Source: Desulfobacteraceae bacterium
GTDB lineage: Bacteria > Desulfobacterota > DSM-4660 > Desulfatiglandales > Desulfatiglandaceae
DNA length: 56,691 bases
Direction: 5' to 3'
Assembly (NCBI GenBank): GCA_030613055.1
Contig: JAUWMR010000025.1
Span: forward strand, 1 to 56,691
This document shows, in pieces, positions 1 to 7,627 of the stretch. The translations under genes and the position numbers were made by a program. The notes under the pieces were generated by a model, which was given only the letters and a program-made list of their open reading frames with translations, was not told where the DNA came from and searched no databases. Numbering within the stretch: the first letter of the stretch is position 1; every line of letters starts with the position of its first letter.

Positions 1-135
1 TCCACTGTAAGCATACTCCTTTCACCTCCGGCAAGTGGTTTTGACATGTCAAATACCTTTTACCAGAAGTCAGCTTCGGGTGGGTCAATTTTGGGTTAGC
101 GTTTGCCCTTTAGGTGGGTCAATTTTAGGTTAGCA
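1..135. repeat. Window edge with two direct repeats, likely end of a second mobile element
   Basis: Two near-identical copies of a 22-bp unit with core GGTGGGTCAATTTT lie at 79-100 and 113-134, and the second abuts the point where the IS1-type transposase coding sequence breaks off. Multiple short direct repeats near a terminus are known for IS21-like elements, so an element lying mostly left of the window may have inserted into the transposase gene; that is inference because no second transposase is visible. A perfect palindrome, TTGACATGTCAA, lies at about 44-55. No gene is seen here. Confidence 0.4.
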
Positions 136-575
136 AAACCATCAAGATAAGCTTTATGACCATCTGTTGTAAGCTGTACCTTGTTCTTTAATCTTGATGC
201 CAGATCCTTAATAAATACTGTAGCTGTATCAATAGTCCTATCACCAACAAACCATGAAGGAACAAGCTTAGTATCTGCATCGATAGCCGTCCAAGTCCAT
301 ACATCACCATATCCAAACTGACCTTTAAATTTTTCAGGAACATTCTTTTCTTTGGCATAACAAAAAGACCAAATTTCATCACATTGAATTTTTTTAGAAG
401 TGAGATTATGAAAAGCCTTGTCTTGATATTCAGAACATTTCTTCCCTACGTCTCTGAGAAGCTTAAGTACTGTGTTTTTTGACACGTCATTAATGCGAGA
501 AGTTGCATTAATACCCATACCTTCTACAAGGCATCTAAGGATTTGCGCTCTCCGCTCTGTGCTTAATTTATTCAT
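96..575 (-). pseudogene. IS1-family transposase, C-terminally truncated
   Basis: The 159-residue frame begins with a helix-turn-helix-like N-terminus (residues about 5-45) and continues into an IS1-type DDE catalytic domain, with a first acidic residue in CDEIWSF and a second in TTDGHKAY. Full IS1-family proteins of this long type continue for roughly another hundred residues and carry the last catalytic acid there; here homology-like sequence stops after AYLDG and the final residues are encoded by the repeat at the window edge. It should therefore be inactive. The start ATG is preceded by a GAGGTG ribosome site. The element seems broken by a later insertion. It marks the left end of an accessory patch reaching about 1.8 kb. 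Confidence 0.75.
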
Positions 576-708
576 GGCACACCTCTTTTTTGATTGTTGG
601 TTGTGACCATTATGCTTGAGCGGTTAAGCTTTGTCAAGTAAAAAATGCACCTTGTTAAAAAAAATAGATTGACAAAAATCTTTCCCTGTACTATCTTGTA
701 TAAACCAA

Positions 709-784
709 TGGAGCCGCTACCGGGAATCGAACCCGGATAAAAGACTTGACGAGGGTCTTTACTTTTCCATAAAGCTATAGCGGC
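709..784 (-). tRNA. tRNA-Thr-like gene, anticodon CGU, with aberrant anticodon arm
   Basis: A 76-nt cloverleaf can be drawn: a perfect 7-bp acceptor stem (GCCGCTA with TAGCGGC), discriminator U73 and encoded CCA, a 4-bp D stem with a short GG-containing loop, and a perfect T arm (CCGGG, TTCGATT, CCCGG). The start and acceptor resemble bacterial tRNA-Thr. The anticodon arm is odd: either a 9-nt loop on a 5-bp stem, or a 7-nt loop closed by a C-A mismatch with one extra base before the stem. With U33 in place the anticodon reads CGU (codon ACG), followed by C37 where a purine is normal. It lies 4 nt downstream of the class II tRNA on the same strand, so the two are probably cotranscribed. It may be degenerate or specialised. 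Confidence 0.6.
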
Positions 785-788
785 TCTT

Positions 789-882
789 TGGAGGAGACGA
801 AGGGATTCGAACCCTTGGTAGGTGTTGCAGCACCTACATCCGATTATAAGTCGGGTCCTTTAAACCGCTCAGGCACGTCTCC
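789..882 (-). tRNA. Class II tRNA-like gene, Ser-like body with anticodon UAU
   Basis: A 94-nt class II cloverleaf: a perfect 7-bp acceptor stem (GGAGACG with CGTCTCC), discriminator U73 and encoded CCA, a 3-bp D stem with a Ser/Leu-like loop, a perfect T stem and loop (AAGGG, TTCGAAT, CCCTT), and a long variable arm of 7 perfect pairs (GTAGGTG with CACCTAC). The anticodon loop is CTTATAA, giving anticodon UAU, which would read AUA (Ile). The anticodon stem and flanks match tRNA-Ser(GCU), as if GCU had been replaced by UAU. Normal bacterial tRNA-Ile is class I, and tRNA-Ser normally has G73. Charging identity is unknown. The stop codon of the upstream 165-residue gene lies in this anticodon loop. 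Confidence 0.65.
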
Positions 883-1341
883 TGTATCACCATTAGACTC
901 TGTCTCATCCATATGGGGGACAGAGTCTTTATTTTCATTTTGTTTTATTTTATATCTTTTCAATTCTTTTCCTTCTTTTATAGCAATAATTTCCCCCCTA
1001 TTTTCTAATGTTTTTAACCTACCATATATATCTGACTTAATAGATTTTGAGTTTGACCGGAAGCCGTTCTCTGATAATTCCTTTAATAATTGATCTCTTG
1101 TCATTTCCCCCTTATCAGTTAAGGCTAATAAAAGTGCTTGAGGCCAAGTCATATTATAATACTTATTGTTTTTGACAGTTATATCGGTAATGGGGGAAGT
1201 TTCCCCACTAGATATAACCCCTTCATTAAGCATTTCAAATGCTTCTTGCAGAACATCCCTTTTGTGTTTTGAATCTGCTAGTTCTTTTTCTAGTACCGAA
1301 ATCTTATCATTATATTGGGTAAGTAAAGTTTGTAAATCCAT
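844..1341 (-). CDS. Coiled-coil plus winged-helix protein ending inside a tRNA gene
   Basis: A 165-residue protein of unrecognised family. Residues about 1-45 look like a coiled coil rich in K, E and L. Residues about 65-135 look like a winged-helix domain (a PQALLLALTDKG start, a central SIKSDIYGRLKTL helix and a basic wing), similar in pattern to HARE-type or transcription-factor-like helix-turn-helix domains. A strong AGGAGG site precedes the ATG. The last dozen or so residues are translated from the 5' half of the downstream class II tRNA, and the TAA stop is in its anticodon loop, a 39-nt overlap on the same strand. The original C-terminus may have been lost when the tRNA-bearing DNA joined. 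It may belong to the accessory patch at the left edge. Function unknown; DNA binding is inferred. Confidence 0.7.
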   Translation of the reverse strand: MDLQTLLTQYNDKISVLEKELADSKHKRDVLQEAFEMLNEGVISSGETSPITDITVKNNKYYNMTWPQALLLALTDKGEMTRDQLLKELSENGFRSNSKSIKSDIYGRLKTLENRGEIIAIKEGKELKRYKIKQNENKDSVPHMDETESNGDTGDVPERFKGPDL

Positions 1342-1536
1342 GAGGTATCCTCCTGTTAGGATTTGTATTTTATGCTACTTATTCTAGTGATTTATTTGAA
1401 TATGTCAATAGAAAAGTAGAAAGATTACTACAGGTTCTATTAAGATATTAGAAATAAAGATAGTATGGATTTACAATATATAATAAATTCAATAAGATAT
1501 TGTAGCAGGAGGGATTATTAAAAAATTTATAGAATA

Positions 1537-1785
1537 TTATTTTTTAGTATTTTCCCAACGGACTTTGGCAGCTTTACGGGCAATCTCACTTCTTTTCCTC
1601 TCGGAAAGCTTTTTAGCTCTGGCTGGTCCGCCCTTAAGACCACCAAGGCGACCAAGGGCAACAGCATGGGGGTTTTTATCGGAAGGTGTTTCCTTAATAG
1701 GATTTTTACCTGTAACCTGTTGAACTATACTATAAGCAAGTTCATTTAGGTCTTTTCTTTTTTTGATAGGTTTTTTATCAGTCAT
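1537..1785 (-). CDS. Small basic protein with GGLKGG repeat-like motif
   Basis: An 82-residue, strongly basic protein. The C-terminal half carries the motif series GRLGGLKGGPARAKKLS, then an RxxIARKAAKVRW-like segment. This motif combination recurs in many small bacterial proteins of unknown role on chromosomes and mobile elements; nucleic acid binding is often supposed because of the charge. The N-terminus is lysine-rich (KKPIKKRKDL). No clear ribosome site precedes the ATG, so the start is less certain. It is flanked by AT-rich DNA without genes (1342-1536 and 1786-1929). It lies between the accessory patch and ftsH and has no obvious operon partner. Confidence 0.65.
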   Translation of the reverse strand: MTDKKPIKKRKDLNELAYSIVQQVTGKNPIKETPSDKNPHAVALGRLGGLKGGPARAKKLSERKRSEIARKAAKVRWENTKK

Positions 1786-1929
1786 GAAATAATAGTATCA
1801 TAACTGATTGATAATTTCAATATAGATTTATTTCAAAGTGAACCAGTACCTATTTCCTCGGGAAGGGGCCTTTGATGAAATGGGTTAGTTTGCCTGATTA
1901 CAGCCTATTTTAAGGGCATAAGCCCCTTT

Positions 1930-3747
1930 TCAAGATGTCTTGGCGCCTGTTTCTTCCGGTAAGGGCTTTTCTCTGCCGGCCATTATTCCATCGATATCAC
2001 TTCTGTCCAACGTCTCCTTCTCCAAAAGGGCAGTAGCCGTCTTATGGAGGATATCCAGGTTATCCTTAATAAGCTGAGAGGCCTTTTTATAGGCGCCCGT
2101 GACGATATCCCTGACCTCCTCATCAATCTTTTGGGCTGTCAACTCGCTGTAATCCCTGTGCTGGGCAATCTCCCTTCCCAGGAATATCTGTTCCTCCTTT
2201 TTGCCGAAGGTCAAAGGGCCTAAGTTCTCACTCATACCGTACTCACAGACCATCTTCCTTGCCAGATCAGATGCCTTCTCAATATCGTTCTCTGCGCCGG
2301 TTGTCTGGGTATTGAGTACAATCTCTTCTGCAGACCTGCCACCCATCAATATACGTATATTATTCTGCAAGTAATCTTTAGGGTATGTATGTTTTTCGTC
2401 TATTGGCAGTTGCTGGGTCAGGCCAAGGGACCGACCCCGTGGAATGATGGTTACCTTGTGAATGGGGTCTGTACCGGGAAGAAGCACTGCCACAAGTGCA
2501 TGACCCGCCTCATGATAGGCCGTCGTCCTTTTCTCCTCATCACTGATAATCATGCTTTTCCGCTCAGTTCCCATCATGACCTTATCCTTGGCATCCTCGA
2601 AATCGATCATCTCCACTCTATCTTTTTCACGCCTGGCAGCCTTGAGGGCTGCCTCATTTACCATATTTTCCAGGTCAGCGCCGGTAAACCCCGGGGTCCC
2701 CCTGGCAAGCATGGCAATATCCACATCATCCTTCAAAACTATTTTTTTGACATGGACTCTCAGGATTCCTTCCCTGCCCTTTATGTCTGGAACAGGCACA
2801 ACAACCTGTCTATCAAATCGTCCAGCTCTCAATAGAGCAGGATCAAGGACATCAGGCCTATTCGTGGCTGAGATGAGGATAACTCCCTCATTAGACTCAA
2901 AGCCGTCCATCTCCACAAGAAGCTGGTTGAGGGTCTGCTCTTTTTCATCGTGCCCTCCACCCAATCCAGCACCCCTGTGACGACCGACAGCGTCTATCTC
3001 ATCCATAAATATGATACAAGGGGCATTCTTTTTGCCCTGCACAAAAAGGTCTCTGACCCTTGAAGCACCGATGCCAACAAACATCTCAACAAAATCCGAT
3101 CCGCTTATGCTGAAAAAGGGGACCCCCGCCTCCCCGGCTATAGCCCTGGCCAGAAGGGTTTTCCCTGTCCCTGGGGCACCTACCAGGAGAACACCTTTGG
3201 GTATCCTTCCGCCTAATCGAGTAAATTTCTTGGGGTCACTGAGAAACTCAATAATTTCCTGTAATTCTTCCTTGGCCTCATCGATACCCGCCACGTCATC
3301 AAAAGTGACTTTGTCCTGGGCATCACTCATGAGTCTTGCCTTGCTTTTCCCGAAGGATAGCGGATTCCCTCCCCCTCCCTGCATTCGCTGCATGAAAAAT
3401 ATCCAGACACCTATAAGCAACAGCATGGGAACCCAGGAGAGAAAGATATGGAACCATGACGAATCATCTTCGGGTTTTGCAGATATCTTGACTTCTTTGC
3501 TCCTCAACAGTTTGATCAGTTCAGGATCTTTGGGAGCGAATGTCTTAAATGGTCCCTGGGCGGACATGCCGGATATATTGTCTCCCTGAATGGTGACCTG
3601 AGTGACACTTTGGCTCTCCACCATGCTTAAGAAATCACTGTAACTGACAGAGACGCTGCTTCCAGGCTGTTTAAATCTCTGAAAAAGCATGATCATCATA
3701 AGGCAGATCACAAGCAAAACAGCGATGTTTTTATAGTGCAGCTTCAA
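1930..3747 (-). CDS. ftsH: ATP-dependent zinc metalloprotease FtsH
   Basis: Membrane-anchored AAA+ protease that degrades misfolded and short-lived membrane and cytosolic proteins as a hexamer. The 605-residue sequence shows an N-terminal membrane segment (about 8-23), a periplasmic region, a second membrane segment (about 102-121), Walker A GAPGTGKT (190-197), Walker [10 protein letters not shown] (about 244-252), the second region of homology near [11 protein letters not shown], and the zinc site HEAGH (412-416) with a later aspartate in [11 protein letters not shown]. Length is close to the usual 610-650. The start codon is TTG with no good ribosome site, so the N-terminus could differ by some residues. 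recA lies 115 nt upstream on the same strand. Identity is certain. Confidence 0.97.
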   Translation of the reverse strand: MKLHYKNIAVLLVICLMMIMLFQRFKQPGSSVSVSYSDFLSMVESQSVTQVTIQGDNISGMSAQGPFKTFAPKDPELIKLLRSKEVKISAKPEDDSSWFHIFLSWVPMLLLIGVWIFFMQRMQGGGGNPLSFGKSKARLMSDAQDKVTFDDVAGIDEAKEELQEIIEFLSDPKKFTRLGGRIPKGVLLVGAPGTGKTLLARAIAGEAGVPFFSISGSDFVEMFVGIGASRVRDLFVQGKKNAPCIIFMDEIDAVGRHRGAGLGGGHDEKEQTLNQLLVEMDGFESNEGVILISATNRPDVLDPALLRAGRFDRQVVVPVPDIKGREGILRVHVKKIVLKDDVDIAMLARGTPGFTGADLENMVNEAALKAARREKDRVEMIDFEDAKDKVMMGTERKSMIISDEEKRTTAYHEAGHALVAVLLPGTDPIHKVTIIPRGRSLGLTQQLPIDEKHTYPKDYLQNNIRILMGGRSAEEIVLNTQTTGAENDIEKASDLARKMVCEYGMSENLGPLTFGKKEEQIFLGREIAQHRDYSELTAQKIDEEVRDIVTGAYKKASQLIKDNLDILHKTATALLEKETLDRSDIDGIMAGREKPLPEETGAKTS

Positions 3748-3862
3748 TTTAATGTATTTTTCATTAAATTAGTATACTTTTAATTTATTCAAACGCCATG
3801 AAGAAAGGAACCATAATAGTTGCCATTATCACTGATAAAGAAAAAGAACAAAGCAGTTTAAT

Positions 3863-4882
3863 TTATAGTTCAACCGTTTCTTTATGTGCCACCCCAAGCG
3901 CATCCCGAAGTTTTTCCAGGACGCGGGCAGACACATCAGGGTTTTCCTTCAGAAAGTCCTTGGCGTTCTCCCTGCCCTGGCCAATCCGTTCCTCGTCAAA
4001 GGAATACCAGGCCCCGCTCTTGTCGATGACTTCCTTTTGAACAGCCATGTCCAGAAGATCACCGGCTGTGGATATTCCCTCACCATACATGATATCAAAT
4101 TCTGCTTCTTTGAAAGGTGGCGACACCTTGTTCTTCACCACCTTCACGCGGGTCCGACTCCCAATAACCTCCTGTCCGTCTTTGATGCTTCCAATCCTTC
4201 GGATGTCAAGTCTGATCGAGGAGTAGAACTTAAGAGCCTTTCCCCCGGGCGTAGTCTCAGGGTTCCCAAACATGACCCCGATTTTCATACGAATCTGATT
4301 GATAAAGATAACGGCCGGCATCGACTTGCTGATACTTGCAGCCAACTTCCTTAATGCCTGCGACATAAGTCTGGCCTGAAGACCCATGTGGACATCTCCC
4401 ATGTCGCCTTCAATCTCTGCCCTCGGCACCAGCGCTGCCACCGAATCAATAACCACCACATCCATGGCGCCACTGCGGACCAAAACCTCGGTAATCTCCA
4501 GGGCCTGTTCACCAGTATCTGGTTGAGAAACCAGCAGATTATCGAAGTTCACACCCAGCTTTTTGGCATACATGACATCCAGGGCATGTTCAGCATCGAT
4601 GAAGGCTGCAAGACCATCCCGCTTCTGTGCTTCGGCCATGATGTGAAGGGCCAGGGTGGTCTTGCCTCCGGACTCCGGCCCAAAGATTTCAGTGACCCGA
4701 CCTCGCGGTATGCCCCCCACTCCCAGGGCATGGTCCAAGGCAAGTGAGCCGGTTGGGATAACAGGAACGTCCTCAATCACCCGGCCACCCAATTGCATGA
4801 TGGAGCCCTTGCCGAACTGGCGCTCTATCTGGTCCATCGCCAGTTGGACCGCTTTCTGCTTGTCCACCGATATGCTACCCAC
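3863..4882 (-). CDS. recA: Recombinase RecA
   Basis: ATP-dependent strand-exchange protein that coats single-stranded DNA, drives homologous recombination and triggers LexA self-cleavage. The 339 residues contain Walker A GPESGGKT (68-75), the catalytic glutamate region [20 protein letters not shown], the L1/L2 DNA-binding loops around [15 protein letters not shown] and the [13 protein letters not shown] segment, and a short acidic-poor C-terminus. The gene starts with GTG at 4882, supported by a GAGGGAG ribosome site about 8 nt upstream. No convincing SOS box could be recognised in the upstream 150 nt, although a weak GGTT-GACC palindrome lies near 4940-4965. Followed by ftsH on the same strand. 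Confidence 0.98.
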   Translation of the reverse strand: MGSISVDKQKAVQLAMDQIERQFGKGSIMQLGGRVIEDVPVIPTGSLALDHALGVGGIPRGRVTEIFGPESGGKTTLALHIMAEAQKRDGLAAFIDAEHALDVMYAKKLGVNFDNLLVSQPDTGEQALEITEVLVRSGAMDVVVIDSVAALVPRAEIEGDMGDVHMGLQARLMSQALRKLAASISKSMPAVIFINQIRMKIGVMFGNPETTPGGKALKFYSSIRLDIRRIGSIKDGQEVIGSRTRVKVVKNKVSPPFKEAEFDIMYGEGISTAGDLLDMAVQKEVIDKSGAWYSFDEERIGQGRENAKDFLKENPDVSARVLEKLRDALGVAHKETVEL

Positions 4883-5120
4883 AGATATTCTCCCTCATTG
4901 ATAATAACAATTTTCCTACATCCTTCTGCCTTTTTCCCTTTACAGGTCAGGACATGAACCGGACAAAAATTGCATGCTGGGATAGCGAATGGACAATAAA
5001 CGTTGCCCTTGAGTTGTAGGGGGTTTTCCTGGCCCAAGATAGATGGACCACCTTAATATGGAGGTCTCCCAGGTTAAGCCAGCCCCAAAGCTAATTTTCG
5101 GTTCCATATCAAGGCACAAA

Positions 5121-5450
5121 CTAAATCTGTGTGTTTGCACTATACTCCTCAGGGCCGTATTCGTTTGATAGTCTTGAATGGCATGCTTTACAATAGAATC
5201 TGTTTGCACCTTTGTCTCTTCCACAAATTATGCACGGATTATTTGCGCTTTTCTTTTGTTCATTTCTTTCGGCTGATCGTTTTGCTCGCTCTTTTATTCT
5301 TTCATGCTGCTTTTTTTGACATTCAAGATTATCACAGCAAACTCTCCTTTTATCACCTTCAAATGTTCCTTTACAAAAGATACATGTGAAATCTTCAAAG
5401 AAAGGGCTAGTGCATCGCTTGGTCTGGCATCTACGGTAATCTCCTTGCCC
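5121..5450 (-). other. Open frame with zinc-ribbon modules and no start codon, overlapping DUF151
   Basis: In the -1 frame relative to the DUF151 gene, an uninterrupted frame runs from after a TAA at 5451-5453 to a TAG at 5121-5123. From 5396 downward it encodes two cysteine modules: CIFC followed by a CC-x4-C cluster, then a long basic helix (KKQHERIKERAKRSAERN), then CIICGRDKG with YCKAC. This arrangement is typical of small zinc-ribbon proteins of mobile elements and phages. No ATG, GTG or TTG is in frame, so expression would need a frameshift from DUF151 (a run of seven A lies at 5311-5317), a non-canonical start, or a corrected sequence. It may instead be a 5'-truncated remnant. The protein-like character is seen in the sequence; its expression is unproven. 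Confidence 0.45.
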
Positions 5451-5734
5451 TTATGCGTGATATGGATTAAGGCATAATATGTATTATTTTTCAGATCACA
5501 GACTTCTACTTTATTCACCTTGGCATCTATCAACTCCAAGATATCCTTGAGTAGATCGTGAGTCATTGGTCTGGACATTTTGATGCCCTCCAACTCGCTG
5601 GCAATGGCACTGGCTTCAAGCATCCCTATCCATATGGGTAATCTTCTTTCCCCGTCAACCTCTTTCAGAATGACAATGGGACTTTTTGTTGAAGGATCAA
5701 CTGCCAATACCGATATCATCATAGGCCTTAACAT
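5294..5734 (-). CDS. DUF151 bifunctional nuclease family protein
   Basis: Member of the DUF151 (BFN domain) family, small proteins reported to have DNase/RNase activity in some organisms. The 146 residues contain the family blocks VDPSTKSPIVILKE, RRLPIWIGMLEASAIA, SRPMTHDLLKDIL and the hallmark DARPSDALAL. Family members of this group usually carry about 15-20 further C-terminal residues; here the protein stops after ILNVKKSSMKE while another frame with zinc-ribbon features overlaps the last third, so the C-terminus may be altered. The ATG lies 2 nt after the stop of the 63-residue gene upstream, suggesting translational coupling. In vivo substrate unknown. Confidence 0.85.
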   Translation of the reverse strand: MLRPMMISVLAVDPSTKSPIVILKEVDGERRLPIWIGMLEASAIASELEGIKMSRPMTHDLLKDILELIDAKVNKVEVCDLKNNTYYALIHITHKGKEITVDARPSDALALSLKISHVSFVKEHLKVIKGEFAVIILNVKKSSMKE

Positions 5735-5736
5735 GA

Positions 5737-5928
5737 TTATGCTTCCTTACGATCTCGTTGTTCTCCTTTCATGCGCTCAATTATTTGGCTTTGCAGGGAA
5801 ATGGTGGTTGTAATCTCTTCTCCTCTCTCCCAACGGATGCGCATAGTATTTCGATCGATGGAAAGGACTTCGTAAACTCCCTTCATATTTTCGTACTTCT
5901 TGCCGACTTCAAATTTCACATCAGTCAT
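5737..5928 (-). CDS. Small conserved protein, possible SH3-like fold
   Basis: A 63-residue protein with the segments VGKKYENMKGVYEVLSI and MRIRWERGEEITTTISLQ, which read as alternating beta strands of a small barrel (SH3/Tudor-like), and a basic C-terminal tail. Similar short sequences are known as hypothetical proteins in related bacteria; no function is established. An AAGGAGG site about 9 nt before the ATG supports the start. Its stop is 2 nt before the DUF151 start, so the two genes form a tight pair. The upstream 70-200 nt hold an inverted-repeat region that could be a leader or a separate RNA. Confidence 0.75.
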   Translation of the reverse strand: MTDVKFEVGKKYENMKGVYEVLSIDRNTMRIRWERGEEITTTISLQSQIIERMKGEQRDRKEA

Positions 5929-6021
5929 TTATGTAAACCTCCTTGCATGTCTACTCTCTTCCCTACCGCCTATAGGTCTTTAATGAATGAACGACATTTT
6001 CCACGCCTCCATAGATAAGAT

Positions 6022-6128
6022 GGCAGGTACCTAATAGAGCCTGCCGGTGGATTGTAGGTTATCCCTCTGCTCTCTTGGTAGCTAACCTTTGTCGGGACGA
6101 AATTGAACTCCCAACAGAGTAGAGAACC
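6022..6128. ncRNA. Candidate structured RNA with long imperfect helix
   Basis: Two segments, 6057-6078 and 6111-6128, can form a long imperfect helix (GGTT with AACC at the base, TCTG with CAGA in the middle, TTGG with CCAA at the top), enclosing a further hairpin at about 6094-6112 (GGGA with TCCC). A second hairpin with six perfect pairs (GGCAGG with CCTGCC) lies at 6022-6045. The rod-like layout with internal bulges recalls 6S RNA, but no decisive 6S sequence signature was recognised. The strand is unknown; the minus strand would place it upstream of the 63-residue gene. It could also be a decayed repeat. Confidence 0.35.
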
Positions 6129-6189
6129 CTTTTTCAGAAGCAAGGCGGGCACATTTTGAGCTGTTTTTCCATGGGGTAACCCCATAAAT

Positions 6190-7364
6190 AGAGGTTAGAT
6201 GGTTGAAGGAAAATCCTTATTTTATGCAACGACAAAAAGCCTTCCAAGTCAAGGGCAATCGACTGGTAGAATCGCCTCAGAATTAACGATTTTAGGCTAA
6301 CGAAGGGAAAGGTAAGACCAAAATATGTTGGGGTCGGCTCTCCAAGCCAATAATTTCAGTATTGCCAAACCCTAATTTCTTAAAAAGTGAAGGATTGTGA
6401 TGCCAGTTGTAAGAATTCAGGAAAGTTTTTGTTCCAGCATTTTTTAAATATCATAAAATCCCAAAAGGCACCAATATTCAACTGGGATAAGAAGGTCATG
6501 CGTTCAGCTTGGCACGTTAACATTGATACCAGACGGTTTTCTGACAGTTTTTCCAATCAGCTTTCGACTACCAGAGGTAACATTCACATTCGGCGAGCCT
6601 TCGTTTTCGCATGGGATGGGAAAGAAACTTGGCGGGTTTTGAATTGAAGGATGCTTGACATAGTCAATTCTTTGATTTTATTAAACTTTTATCAAGATTA
6701 CAAATATAAGTCATAAGTTTTTCGGCTTTGAAATTGTAACAGAACCCAGCAAACTTTTAAATCCGCATAAACTGCATGATCCTTGCATACTGAAGTTTCT
6801 CCAAATTTTAGTATACCATACCATTTGTTGACTATTTTGCAACCTTAGAACTGAATCCCATTTGCCTTATTCTTTACTTTTCCCGTGTTCAAGTATTCTG
6901 TATAAATCTTTTCGACACAGGAAAATCAAGTATACGTCTGGTGGTGACCAAAAACCAGCCGTGATTTGGGTACAAGGTTTGCTTGCCATAGCTGATTCTC
7001 GATTTTGTAGAAATATAATAGTGTCAGACCTGCACAATTCACAAAATTATTTTCTTTTCTATTGCCTTAATGGTTTTCCTCAGTTTTTTATCTTTGAATG
7101 CGTTTATTTCGATTCTCCGCCTTGCCCTGGTTACACGCGATTTTCCAATCCGAATTGAAAGACGCTTTCCTTTAGCAGGGTTTCAGTAGCTTCCAAAAGC
7201 AACTTTATCTTAAATACATTTTTGTCATCTGTGTAGGCCTGATACCCTATATTTTTTATTCTAAACCAAATTTGATGAATTCATAAAAAGTCATTTTAAA
7301 GCCTGGATACCCGCCTACGCGGGTATGACGGCTATCATATCTACTTGATATTAAATGCTTTATT
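6190..7364. other. Gene-poor stretch, possible decayed coding remnants
   Basis: No credible complete gene is visible. Short open frames on the plus strand (about 6387-6647 and 6862-7158) have unconvincing composition and no ribosome site. On the minus strand, 7131-7283 encodes a helix-like segment (FKIKLLLEATETLLKES) and an overlapping second frame, 7039-7160, reads RLSIRIGKSRVTRARRRIE; together they may be one frameshifted pseudogene. A small palindrome, CCCGCCTACGCGGG, sits at about 7309-7322. Base composition is AT-rich in the first kilobase. Confidence 0.3.
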
Positions 7365-7500
7365 GTCATTCCCGCCTCGCATCAAGTGCGGGATAAACTA
7401 CGGCGGGAATCCAGTGATTTCAGACAATTATGGACTCCCGCCCTGCCTGTCGGAGTGAAGCGTAGATCCCGCTATCGGGGCCGTCTTGCGGTCAGGTCCA
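7365..7500. repeat. Dispersed palindromic repeat R3, copy a
   Basis: A GC-rich repeat beginning GTCATTCCCGCC, containing GAATCCAGTGATTTC followed by ACAATTATGGACTCCCGC within the next 25 nt, and ending in a CCCGC-rich arm. A second copy lies at 13714-13830 with the same central block. Both consist of imperfect inverted arms (CATTCCCGC against GCGGGAAT), so transcripts would fold into hairpins. Lies between the gene-poor stretch and the 3' end of der. Confidence 0.75.
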
Positions 7501-7627
7501 AATTTCAAGTGTTTTTCATTGGGCATTGGTTATTGATAATTGGACATTGGATATTTTTGCACTCTCTCCCTTCGTGTACTTCGTGGTAAGAATCATACCC
7601 CCGAAATATTGATCTGTTACGTGAAAA

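Noticed and set aside
788-1093. Plus-strand open frame across the two tRNAs and the winged-helix gene
   Set aside because: It is antisense to a well-supported gene and a tRNA, and the protein has no domain character; similar frames arise routinely over tRNA genes.
2389-3589. Long plus-strand open frames inside ftsH
   Set aside because: They are antisense shadows of a fully conserved gene, with unlikely composition.
4883-5000. SOS/LexA box before recA
   Set aside because: Only a weak palindrome (GGTT-GACC) that does not fit the known delta or gamma consensus.
4825-5037. Minus-strand open frames upstream of recA (4825-5037 and 4940-5224)
   Set aside because: Composition is not protein-like and no ribosome sites were found.
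5294-5734. Classic slippery heptamer followed by a pseudoknot in the DUF151 gene
   Set aside because: The seven-A run is a possible slip site, but no clear downstream structure was found; it is kept only as a hypothesis in the findings.
6387-7158. Plus-strand open frames at 6387-6647 and 6862-7158
   Set aside because: No ribosome site, no recognisable motifs, and high Ser/Phe/Cys content typical of non-coding AT-rich DNA.
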